DNA of 8,754 nucleotides from Tissierellales bacterium (GTDB lineage Bacteria; Bacillota; Clostridia; Tissierellales; Tissierellaceae), in NCBI GenBank assembly GCA_030146915.1, contig JASLAT010000014.1, positions 1-8,754 of the forward strand. Direction: 5' to 3'. Position 1 is the first letter of the stretch. Each line of letters starts with the position of its first letter. Both the position numbers and the translations under genes were made by a program. Positions 1 to 5,900 of this stretch are shown piece after piece. A model generated the notes under the pieces. That model saw nothing but the letters and a program-made list of their open reading frames with translations, made no database searches and was not told where the DNA came from.

Positions 1-801
1 ATTAGTATTATTAGAACTATTAAATATTTTTTTATCTTCATCATAATATAGTGAATCTAATAAAAATATAGTATCCTCCTCAATTATATTTTTAGCCCAA
101 TATTCATACCATATATGTCTTCTATCATCTTTACCTCTAGCTCTTAAATCTAACCTATCAATTAGTCTTTCTATACTATCAAAACTTTCAAGCCTTTTAT
201 AAGTTTTAAAAAAATTATTTATTAAATCCGATGATCTATCTTCAATTATAATATCTTTAGATAAAGACTCTATAGCCTCTATATCTTCAGTACTTTCGTA
301 GTAAGATAAAAGTTCTATGTAATCATCATCAGTAAAAATTAATGTCAATTTATACTTATTTATAATATCTACTAAATCCTCATGTCTAGATAATAACCTA
401 TAAATTTTAGCTAAATCTTTAATTTCTTGTTCAGCTTGATAGTTTTTATTATCTATAATATCCAAAACTATTTTTTCTGCTTTCTCATATTCTCCCATAT
501 CAATATAGGTCTTATATAGGCAGCTATAGAGACCTTCAATTAATTTCGGATTTTTTATATTGTCATTTATTAAGCTTAGAGATTTTTCATAATCACCATT
601 ATCATTATATATTGATATTAGACTACTATACAAAGTAGGATCATCTGGATTTTTTTTAATTGCCTCTAGTTGCTGAGTAACAAACTCTTCATAATCACTC
701 TGTTCATTATTTATATCATAAGGTGACTCTAAGGTAGTTTCTACACTACATCCATTTAAAAAAATACTTATTCCTAATAAAAAAATCATACAAATCTTCA
801 T
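1..801 (-). CDS. TPR-like lipoprotein of the ABC operon (3' end cut by window edge)
   Basis: This frame stays open for 267 codons from an ATG at 801 to the left edge, so the C-terminus is missing. The start overlaps the stop of the upstream membrane protein as ATGA, with GAGG seven bases before the ATG, so the two are probably translationally coupled. Residues 1-17 are a short lipoprotein signal (MKICMIFLLG start, hydrophobic core, lipobox LNGC with Cys18), so the mature protein should be lipid-anchored on the outer face of the membrane. Residues about 55-118 look like two tetratricopeptide helix pairs (Y-N-D-N-G-D-Y-E-K-S then Y-I-D-M-G-E-Y-E-K-A), and the rest continues as charged amphipathic helices. 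TPRs are protein-binding scaffolds. As last visible gene of the operon it may be an extracytoplasmic partner of the transporter, but it does not resemble a classical solute-binding protein. No specific function is assigned. Confidence 0.85.
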   Translation of the reverse strand, partial: MKICMIFLLGISIFLNGCSVETTLESPYDINNEQSDYEEFVTQQLEAIKKNPDDPTLYSSLISIYNDNGDYEKSLSLINDNIKNPKLIEGLYSCLYKTYIDMGEYEKAEKIVLDIIDNKNYQAEQEIKDLAKIYRLLSRHEDLVDIINKYKLTLIFTDDDYIELLSYYESTEDIEAIESLSKDIIIEDRSSDLINNFFKTYKRLESFDSIERLIDRLDLRARGKDDRRHIWYEYWAKNIIEEDTIFLLDSLYYDEDKKIFNSSNNTN

Positions 802-1598
802 TTTCTCACCTCATGTTCTAGTCTTATTAATAAAAAAACTAACATCAAGATTAAAACAGCAAAAAATCTACTTATTATTATGCCTCTTAAGTTAATATAG
901 TTATATCCTGATATGTTAAAAACTATCTTTTCAGAAATGCTAGATAATAACTCTGGTCTCATTTTACCTATATTAATTTTTTCCCTTGTATTAATTAAAT
1001 AAATTAAAGGGTTTTTATATGATAGGTTTGCTACAAACTTTGTAAATTTAATGTAAAACAATATAAAAGCTACTGTTAATAATCTAATTGTTATATAACT
1101 ATTTAATCCTTCCTTACGATAATTGACTTTTAAACGTTTAGATATATTTGATTCGATTGTTATAAATAATAATACAAGACTCAATATAACTATTATTTCT
1201 GAAAAGATTACCAAGTCATTTATGAAGACTTGAGATTGAAAAAAATCTTTAATATATCCATAAATCTCACTTTTGTTTGATAGCGCTAAGAATATAAAAA
1301 GTAAAAGTTTTCCTAAGATTGCAACTATTAAACTTATAAATAAAAAAGATAAAATAAATATAAGTTTTATATAATATAATTTATAAGCTTTAACAGGAAT
1401 CATATTTAATAAATAGTCCAACTCTCCAAGTGAAAATTTTCTATATCTATAAGTGAGTACTATCATGGGGATTATTATATATCTACTACTTAAAAGGCTA
1501 TTGTATCCTGAAAATATACTACTTAACAATATTAGTATCAAAAATATGCCTAATTTTTTCTGACTCCTAATTTCATTTCTTATAAGTTTATAATTCAT
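798..1598 (-). CDS. ABC transporter permease-like membrane protein (second of the pair)
   Basis: A 266-residue integral membrane protein with hydrophobic stretches near residues 17-30, 38-50, 74-106, 128-148, 170-190 and 241-259, giving about six membrane segments. The short charged N-terminus is probably cytoplasmic. A strong ribosome site (AAGGAGGGAGGAT) precedes the ATG, and the gene starts one base after the stop of the previous permease. Residues 65-73 read NMIPVKAYK. The upstream permease has NMIPIKKYK at exactly the same residue numbers, and both carry a G-x-x-YIN motif before the last membrane segment, so the two look like diverged duplicates forming a heterodimeric permease. I cannot place it in a named family; the context (ATPase and YtrA-type regulator) suggests an ABC-2 type exporter. 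Substrate unknown. Confidence 0.82.
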   Translation of the reverse strand: MNYKLIRNEIRSQKKLGIFLILILLSSIFSGYNSLLSSRYIIIPMIVLTYRYRKFSLGELDYLLNMIPVKAYKLYYIKLIFILSFLFISLIVAILGKLLLFIFLALSNKSEIYGYIKDFFQSQVFINDLVIFSEIIVILSLVLLFITIESNISKRLKVNYRKEGLNSYITIRLLTVAFILFYIKFTKFVANLSYKNPLIYLINTREKINIGKMRPELLSSISEKIVFNISGYNYINLRGIIISRFFAVLILMLVFLLIRLEHEVRK

Positions 1599-1599
1599 A

Positions 1600-2310
1600 T
1601 TAATCCTCCCTCCTTAAGTTTCTAAATACTATATAAAATCCAAAAAGAACAATAATCATAAGTAGGGATATTCTTAAAAATAAAGATACATAATTTATAT
1701 AATGATTCCCATTATAGGCCCTATATAAAAAAGTCAAATCTTTACCTATACCAAAAGTATTTTTTAATTCTCTTCTACTTACTATCCTTCCTATAGGCAT
1801 CACTAAAGTTTTATTATAAATTCTATTAAATCCTGCAACAACAAGATAGTATATCCTAGTAAAAAACAAGCTTAATACTGATGTTATAAAAACTCCACTA
1901 GAACTAAAAGAATAATCATTTATTATAAAAAAACTGAATAAAACTAAACTTAATTCTAAAAAATAAAGGTAATAAGTAATCAAACTATAGTATTTCAAAT
2001 CTTGTTCTAAATAAATAGTAGTGAAAATATAAATAGATATTAAAAAAAACAATAAATCCAAAACAATAATTAAAATGCTTGAAATTAAATACTTATACTT
2101 TTTTATTGGTATCATATTAAAAAGTAAGTTTCCTTTTCCTGAATAGTTATATATAAATTTAATAAATTCCATAGATATAAGTAAGATTATAGCTAAATTA
2201 ATTATATTAGTATTTAATCCATATTTACTTAAAATAACCAGCGTTAAACTAATCAGTAAAATTTTATATTTAAAACTATGTTTAATATTATTTTTTATAT
2301 ATGGATACAT
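1600..2310 (-). CDS. ABC transporter permease-like membrane protein (first of the pair)
   Basis: A 236-residue, very hydrophobic protein with likely membrane segments near residues 15-30, 36-54, 74-99, 109-130, 137-158 and 209-229, and a basic and acidic C-terminal tail (RNLRRED). The ATG follows the ATPase stop codon directly (TAAATG, no gap), with GAGG eight bases upstream inside the end of the ATPase gene, so expression is probably coupled to the ATPase. Residues 65-73 (NMIPIKKYK) match the downstream sister protein at the same position, in the loop before the third segment. The role as transmembrane half of an ABC transporter is inferred from gene order and topology, because permeases of this type diverge too quickly for confident naming. 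No substrate can be given. Confidence 0.82.
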   Translation of the reverse strand: MYPYIKNNIKHSFKYKILLISLTLVILSKYGLNTNIINLAIILLISMEFIKFIYNYSGKGNLLFNMIPIKKYKYLISSILIIVLDLLFFLISIYIFTTIYLEQDLKYYSLITYYLYFLELSLVLFSFFIINDYSFSSSGVFITSVLSLFFTRIYYLVVAGFNRIYNKTLVMPIGRIVSRRELKNTFGIGKDLTFLYRAYNGNHYINYVSLFLRISLLMIIVLFGFYIVFRNLRRED

Positions 2311-3015
2311 TTAATCTTCCTCTCTAAATATATTTCTATATAAAGCTTCTGGAGACATTTTATATCTAGATCTTAAGTCTTCACTTCTACCTTCTATAGA
2401 TATTTTTCCCCGATCTATAAAAGCCACCCTATCAAATATATATTCCAGCTCTCCTATCAAATGAGTAGTTATAATTAGAGCACTTTTTTCATTAAAACTA
2501 TCTATTATAGTATTTAAAATTTTATCCCTAGTTATAATGTCAACTCCACCTAAAGGTTCATCTAATATATAAAGCTTACTATCTCTAGATAATGTTAAGC
2601 TAATATTTAATCTTTCTTCTAAACCTTTAGACATATTTTTAACCTTTTCTTCTAGATCAATATCCATATAAGAGGATAGTTTTTCAAACTTTTTAGTATT
2701 AAAATCTTTGAAAAAATCAATGTAGAAGTCCCTTATTTCCTCTCCTGTCATATTACCTGGTATAAATGATTCGTCTGGCATATAGGATACTACTGACTTA
2801 GTATAGACACCTGGCTCTTGTCCATCAATTAGTATACTTCCACTATCCATATTTAAATAATCTGTCATAAGTTTTAAAAGTGTTGTTTTCCCGCTAGCAT
2901 TTGGCCCTAATATTCCTAAAACCTCACCTTCATATATGTCTAAATCAATCCCTCTTAATATCTCTCGACCAGATAAACTTTTATGTACATCTTTTAATTC
3001 ACATATTTTTTTCAT
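2311..3015 (-). CDS. ABC transporter ATP-binding protein (YtrB/BcrA-like)
   Basis: The cytoplasmic ATPase of the transporter, 234 residues from the chosen ATG at 3015. An in-frame GTG at 3030 would add five residues, but it overlaps the GAGG at 3025-3028, which is well placed (9 nt) for the ATG. All nucleotide-binding motifs are present: Walker A GPNASGKT (37-44), signature MSKGL (128-132) in place of LSGGQ, Walker B LYILDEP (148-154) with D152 and E153, D-loop GGVD (156-159) and switch H185. The Q-loop position has Asp81 (YMPDE) instead of the usual Gln. The degenerate signature and short length fit the single-domain ATPases of small exporters and of YtrB- or BcrA-type systems. The gene overlaps the end of the gntR gene by 17 bases. 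The transported substrate cannot be read from the ATPase. Confidence 0.93.
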   Translation of the reverse strand: MKKICELKDVHKSLSGREILRGIDLDIYEGEVLGILGPNASGKTTLLKLMTDYLNMDSGSILIDGQEPGVYTKSVVSYMPDESFIPGNMTGEEIRDFYIDFFKDFNTKKFEKLSSYMDIDLEEKVKNMSKGLEERLNISLTLSRDSKLYILDEPLGGVDIITRDKILNTIIDSFNEKSALIITTHLIGELEYIFDRVAFIDRGKISIEGRSEDLRSRYKMSPEALYRNIFREED

Positions 3016-3373
3016 TCTTATTAACCTCACTTTTTATAATATTTTCTAATTCTTCAGGCCCTACATCTAAGGATTTCATAAATTCTATAAATTCATTAGT
3101 TTTTTCAACAATTAAATCTTCCTTTAATTTATCTATTATGTCTTGTTCTTCTATAATGAAGCTTCCTAATCCTCTTTTAGTAATTATCAAGCCTAGTGAT
3201 TCTAGATATTGATAAGTATTTTGGATTGTATTAGGATTTACCTTAAACTCTTTAGCAGTATCTCTTACTGAGGGAATTTTTTCCCCTTTTTTATAAACTC
3301 TCCTTATTATTCTAGATTTAAATACATTAGCTATTTGTAAATATACGGGTATATTATCATCAAAGTTCATCAT
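2999..3373 (-). CDS. GntR-family transcriptional regulator, YtrA subfamily
   Basis: A 124-residue regulator. Residues about 9-75 form a GntR winged helix: VYLQIANVFKSRI at the first helix, PSVRDTA (34-40) and NPNTIQ (46-51) in the helix-turn-helix, and a TKRGLGSF wing (65-72). Only about 50 residues follow, far too few for an FadR, HutC or MocR effector domain. This short helical tail is typical of the YtrA subfamily, whose members usually sit first in ABC transporter operons and repress them, as here. GGAGG precedes two tandem ATG codons; the first (3373) has the better spacing. The C-terminal codons overlap the ATPase gene. It probably controls its own promoter through the dyads at 3387-3429. 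The inducer is unknown; the Bacillus subtilis relative responds to some cell-wall antibiotics. Confidence 0.93.
   Translation of the reverse strand: MMNFDDNIPVYLQIANVFKSRIIRRVYKKGEKIPSVRDTAKEFKVNPNTIQNTYQYLESLGLIITKRGLGSFIIEEQDIIDKLKEDLIVEKTNEFIEFMKSLDVGPEELENIIKSEVNKNEKNM
3025..3028 (-). promoter_or_regulatory. Ribosome binding site fixing the ATPase start
   Basis: GAGG on the minus strand lies nine bases before the ATG at 3015 and inside the last codons of the gntR gene. The only upstream in-frame start, GTG at 3030, overlaps this site, which is why the ATG is preferred. Confidence 0.6.
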
Positions 3374-3386
3374 TAACCCCCTCCGT

Positions 3387-3412
3387 GTATTAGTTTAATA
3401 GTACAGTAATAC
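3387..3412. promoter_or_regulatory. Candidate GntR operator across the -10 region
   Basis: A perfect inverted repeat GTATTA-N14-TAATAC covers the -10 hexamer and presumed start site of the gntR-ABC promoter. From memory, the YtrA operator in Bacillus subtilis is AGTGTA-N13-TACACT, which has similar arm length and spacing. Binding here would block polymerase. Assignment is by position and symmetry only. Confidence 0.5.
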
Positions 3413-3426
3413 TTGTTTCTTGTCAA
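3398..3426 (-). promoter_or_regulatory. Promoter of the gntR-ABC operon
   Basis: On the minus strand a perfect -35 TTGACA (3426-3421) is followed by 17 bases and TACTAT (3403-3398) as -10, a sigma-A type promoter. Transcription should start near 3391, leaving a leader of about 18 bases that holds GGAGG before the regulator start. Confidence 0.75.
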
Positions 3427-3429
3427 GAA
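3417..3429. promoter_or_regulatory. 13-bp palindrome over the -35 element
   Basis: TTCTTG-T-CAAGAA (plus strand) is a perfect 6+1+6 palindrome centred on the TTGACA -35 hexamer of the gntR-ABC promoter. It could be a second operator site. Half of it is supplied by the -35 consensus itself, so part of the symmetry may be coincidence. Confidence 0.35.
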
Positions 3430-3443
3430 GCTTTATTTTCAAT

Positions 3444-3484
3444 AAAAAAGCGCCTCACCATATTTTTTAAACATAGTAAAGCGC
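3444..3484 (-). terminator. Rho-independent terminator of glpP-glpK
   Basis: Read on the minus strand, 3484-3450 folds into a long hairpin: GCGCTTTACTAT pairs with ATGGTGAGGCGC over 12 positions (three G-U), extendable by four more pairs around an AAA loop, followed by TTTTTT (3449-3444). No T-run follows on the plus strand, so it works in one direction only. It ends 17 bases before the -35 of the next operon. Confidence 0.9.
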
Positions 3485-3527
3485 ATATATAATATCTAAT
3501 AACTATTTATAAAGTATAAAGAATTTC

Positions 3528-5042
3528 TTATTCTTCTTCCTCTTCCCAATCTAAAGATCTCGTAACAGCTTTTCTCCAACCTTTATAAAGATTTTCCCTT
3601 CTATCTTCTTCCATTTCAGGAGTAAACTCTCTATCTACACTCCATCTATTAGTTATTTCTTCTTTATTATCCCAAAAACCTACAGCTAAACCTGCTAAAT
3701 AAGCAGCTCCTAAAGCAGTTGTTTCTATAACATCAGGCCTAAGTACTGGAACATTTAATATATCTGATTGAAATTGCATTAAAAAGTTATTTGCAACTGC
3801 TCCACCGTCAACCTTTAACTGTTTAAGTTCTATATTAGCATCCTTTGCATCATCTTCCATAGCTTTTAAAACATCTCTTGTTTGATAAGCTATAGATTCT
3901 AAAGCTGCTCTTATAATATGATCTCTATTTACTCCTCTAGTTAATCCTACCATTGTACCCCTAGCATACTGATCCCAATGTGGTGCTCCTAAACCTGTAA
4001 AAGCTGGAACAAGGTAGACACCATTTGTATCTCCTACTTTTTCTGCAAAAAACTCACTATCAGCTGCATCTCTTATAAGGCCTAATTCATCTCTTAGCCA
4101 TTGAATAACAGCACCTGCAACAAAAATACTTCCTTCTAAAGCATACTCTACTTTTCCATCTACTCCCCAAGCTATAGTCGTTACAAGTCCATTATTTGAT
4201 TTTATAGGCTTATCACCTGTATTCATTAGCATAAAACAACCTGTTCCATAAGTATTCTTAGCCATACCTGGTTGGAAACAAGCTTGTCCAAACAAAGCTG
4301 ACTGCTGATCTCCTGCTATACCCGCTATAGGTATTTTAGCCCCTCCATATGTCCTTTCATCTGTATGTCCATAAACTTCACTAGATGGCCTTACTTCTGG
4401 TAACATCTCTATTGGTATATCAAGCTCTTTTAATATTTTCTCATCCCATTTAAGTTCCTTTATGTTAAACATCATAGTTCTGGATGCATTGGAATAATCT
4501 GTAACATGAACTTTTCCACGTGTTAAATTCCAAACCAACCAAGTATCCATTGTACCAAATAATAAATCTCCTTTTTTAGCCTTTTCTCTAGCACCCTCAA
4601 CATGATCTAAAATCCATTTAACTTTGGTTGCGGAAAAATAGGCATCTACTATCAAACCTGTAGATTCTTGAATATAGTCAGCCATTCCTTTTTTTATTAA
4701 TTGATCAGCAATATATGCAGTTCTTCTACATTGCCAAACTATAGCATTATAAATAGGCTTACCTGTGTTTTTATCCCAAATGACAGTTGTCTCTCTCTGA
4801 TTAGTAATACCAATAGCTGCTACTTCATCTGGTCTTACTCCTCCTGATTCTAATACCTCTCTTGCAACACCTGATTGGGTACCCCATATCTCCATAGCAT
4901 CATGCTCAACCCAACCTGGTTTAGGATAGTACTGTGTAAATTCATTCTGTGCAACATTTACTATATTACCATCATGGTCAAATAATATAGCTCTTGAACT
5001 AGTAGTTCCTTGGTCCAATGCCATTACATATTTCTTAGTCAT
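3528..5042 (-). CDS. glpK: Glycerol kinase
   Basis: Phosphorylates glycerol with ATP to sn-glycerol-3-phosphate in the cytoplasm. It has 504 residues, a normal length, and nearly the residue numbering of the E. coli enzyme: D10 and the phosphate loop QGTTSSR (11-17), R83-E84 in NQRET, W103, Y135, GDQQ with D245, and CF270, which cover the known glycerol-binding and catalytic positions. The FGGY family core is intact (MFNIKELKWD near 191-200; VDGGAVANN near 411-419). The ATG at 5042 is chosen because AAGGAGG lies eight bases upstream and the family's N-terminus begins there; an in-frame opening continues upstream into glpP but has no ribosome site. At the loop where PTS-regulated Gram-positive kinases carry the HPr-phosphorylated His (about 232), this protein reads R230-T231-Y232. 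It lies 28 bases after glpP and ends in acidic residues (EEEEE). Confidence 0.98.
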   Translation of the reverse strand: MTKKYVMALDQGTTSSRAILFDHDGNIVNVAQNEFTQYYPKPGWVEHDAMEIWGTQSGVAREVLESGGVRPDEVAAIGITNQRETTVIWDKNTGKPIYNAIVWQCRRTAYIADQLIKKGMADYIQESTGLIVDAYFSATKVKWILDHVEGAREKAKKGDLLFGTMDTWLVWNLTRGKVHVTDYSNASRTMMFNIKELKWDEKILKELDIPIEMLPEVRPSSEVYGHTDERTYGGAKIPIAGIAGDQQSALFGQACFQPGMAKNTYGTGCFMLMNTGDKPIKSNNGLVTTIAWGVDGKVEYALEGSIFVAGAVIQWLRDELGLIRDAADSEFFAEKVGDTNGVYLVPAFTGLGAPHWDQYARGTMVGLTRGVNRDHIIRAALESIAYQTRDVLKAMEDDAKDANIELKQLKVDGGAVANNFLMQFQSDILNVPVLRPDVIETTALGAAYLAGLAVGFWDNKEEITNRWSVDREFTPEMEEDRRENLYKGWRKAVTRSLDWEEEEE

Positions 5043-5050
5043 GCTATTTT

Positions 5051-5057
5051 CCTCCTT
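5051..5057 (-). promoter_or_regulatory. Ribosome binding site fixing the glpK start
   Basis: AAGGAGG on the minus strand, eight bases before the ATG at 5042, inside the 28-base glpP-glpK gap. This consensus site decides against starting glpK at the upstream in-frame codons that run back into glpP. Confidence 0.85.
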
Positions 5058-5070
5058 AGTACTTATAAGC

Positions 5071-5637
5071 TTACATATACCAAACGTCTTGTTCACTAGT
5101 TGAAACTCCCATAGCACCTGCATTCAAGCTTTGAATAACATCTTCTTTAGATCTAATCAATCCACCTGCTATTATTGGAACCCTTGTTTCTTTATGGATT
5201 TCCTGTATAATTTTAGGCATCAATCCAGGCAGAATTTCAACCGCATCTGGTCTTATGTTTTTGATAGATTCCTTTCCTGTGACTAAAGCCAATGAGTCTA
5301 ACAGGAAAAATCTTTGAATGGTAAAAATACCCAAACTTTTAGCAGCCCTGATTATACTAGATTTTGTAGATATGATTCCATCAGGAGCTATGGTTTTATT
5401 TATATATTCTAAAGCTATTGGATGCTTAGAAAAGCCTTCAATAAGATCAATATGAATACAAACAAACTTACCATTCTCCCTTAACTTATTTACAACCCAC
5501 TCTAAATTCATAATATTACCTGTAAGTAAAAATACAATTTTACAAGGAGAGTCTATAACTCTATCTATTTTCTTCACATCATTTAGAGCACCTATAATAG
5601 GATTTTCCTGTATATATTTAAAAAATAACTTAGTCAC
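5071..5637 (-). CDS. glpP: Glycerol-3-phosphate-responsive antiterminator GlpP
   Basis: An RNA-binding regulator that, with G3P bound, lets RNA polymerase read through terminators in glp leaders. The 188-residue length matches the family. Recognisable family features are NPIIGA near the N-terminus (12-17), HIDLIEG (62-68), the K92 region, QRFFLLDS (108-115), PDAVEILPG (130-138), AGGLI (157-161) and the C-terminal AGAMGVSTS (173-181) followed by VWYM. The fold is a phosphate-binding TIM-barrel-like protein, so the glycine-rich C-terminal loops probably hold G3P. The start is GTG at 5637 with AAGGAGG eight bases upstream; the nearby ATG is out of frame and hits TGA at once. Its likely target in this window is the leader hairpin at 5828-5880 of the divergent operon. 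No such hairpin lies in front of glpP or between glpP and glpK. Confidence 0.95.
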   Translation of the reverse strand: MTKLFFKYIQENPIIGALNDVKKIDRVIDSPCKIVFLLTGNIMNLEWVVNKLRENGKFVCIHIDLIEGFSKHPIALEYINKTIAPDGIISTKSSIIRAAKSLGIFTIQRFFLLDSLALVTGKESIKNIRPDAVEILPGLMPKIIQEIHKETRVPIIAGGLIRSKEDVIQSLNAGAMGVSTSEQDVWYM

Positions 5638-5657
5638 ATTCCAGCCTCCTTAATCTA

Positions 5658-5687
5658 ATTATACAATGATTTTTATTATATTTACAA
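5658..5687 (-). promoter_or_regulatory. Probable promoter of glpP-glpK
   Basis: On the minus strand TTGTAA (5687-5682), 18 bases, then a perfect TATAAT (5663-5658). The predicted start near 5651 falls at the edge of the ribosome site, so the leader would be extremely short. A second -35-like TTGATA at 5708-5703 lies further upstream, so the exact start is uncertain. Confidence 0.55.
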
Positions 5688-5690
5688 GTT

Positions 5691-5709
5691 ATTGATTAAG
5701 AATATCAAT
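5691..5709. repeat. Dyad ATTGAT-N7-ATCAAT upstream of the glpP promoter
   Basis: Perfect six-base arms separated by seven bases, just upstream of the -35 of the glpP promoter. It resembles an FNR/CRP box (TTGAT-N4-ATCAA), but the spacer is three bases too long. It may be an operator or a chance AT-rich dyad. Confidence 0.3.
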
Positions 5710-5732
5710 TAAATAAACACTTTATTGCGGAA

Positions 5733-5787
5733 AATTAACTATATCTTATACACATTTTAAAGTATTTATGCTATAATATAGTTAATT
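5733..5787. promoter_or_regulatory. 12-bp perfect inverted repeat bracketing the dehydrogenase promoter
   Basis: AATTAACTATAT (5733-5744) and its exact reverse complement ATATAGTTAATT (5776-5787) flank the promoter. The left arm lies just upstream of the -35, and the right arm overlaps the last bases of the -10 and the start site. Arm centres are 43 bases apart, close to four helical turns, so both face one side of the DNA. A third core copy, AACTATAT, lies at 5805-5812. The arrangement suits a repressor or looping site; no regulator is assigned. Confidence 0.5.
5749..5777 (+). promoter_or_regulatory. Extended -10 promoter of the G3P dehydrogenase operon
   Basis: TACACA (5749-5754, four of six to TTGACA), 17 bases, then TATAAT (5772-5777) with TG one base upstream, giving a perfect extended -10. 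The start should be near 5784, producing a leader of about 115 bases before the first ATG. Confidence 0.75.
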
Positions 5788-5827
5788 AGAAAATAAGTTT
5801 TATCAACTATATATTCGGTGAGAGAAG

Positions 5828-5880
5828 AGAGAACCACTAGATCAGCCCATAATAGGGCTGGTTTTGTGGTTCTCTTTTTT
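5828..5880 (+). promoter_or_regulatory. Leader terminator / GlpP antitermination site
   Basis: AGAGAACCAC (5828-5837) pairs exactly with GTGGTTCTCT (5866-5875), and CAGCCC (5843-5848) with GGGCTG (5855-5860) around the loop ATAATA. The five bases between pair too except for one T-T mismatch (two G-T), giving a nearly continuous 21-bp helix followed by a T-run. It lies between promoter and first gene, with the next ribosome site only six bases after the T-run. Position and neighbouring glpP make it the expected GlpP-controlled attenuator. The purine-rich GAGAGAA tandem repeat at 5820-5833 at the 5' side may be part of the protein-binding site. Confidence 0.88.
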
Positions 5881-5900
5881 ATTCTAAAGGAGGAAAATAA

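Noticed and set aside
2901..3212. Plus-strand open frame opposite the ATPase and gntR genes
   Set aside because: Antisense to two well-supported genes, low-complexity hydrophobic and Ser-rich translation, no ribosome site or family motif.
5043..5123. N-terminal extension of glpK by 27 codons in frame upstream of the chosen ATG
   Set aside because: It overlaps the end of glpP, has no ribosome site, and the family N-terminus starts at the ATG at 5042, which has AAGGAGG at ideal distance.
5691..5709. FNR/CRP-type box
   Set aside because: Half-sites TTGAT and ATCAA are present but are separated by seven bases, not four, so the known dimer could not bind in the usual way. Kept only as an unassigned dyad.
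5712..5726. AATAAA-CAC-TTTATT inverted repeat
   Set aside because: Pure A/T arms in a very AT-rich spacer, no poly-T and no relation to a promoter element; likely chance.
5723..5740. CcpA cre site near TTGCGGAAAATTAAC
   Set aside because: Glycerol genes often carry cre sites, but this stretch lacks the symmetric TG...CG...CA core.
5776..5812. RNA hairpin formed by ATATAGTT and AACTATAT in the leader
   Set aside because: The left arm overlaps the -10 and lies upstream of the expected start near 5784, so it should not be in the transcript. It is treated as a DNA repeat.
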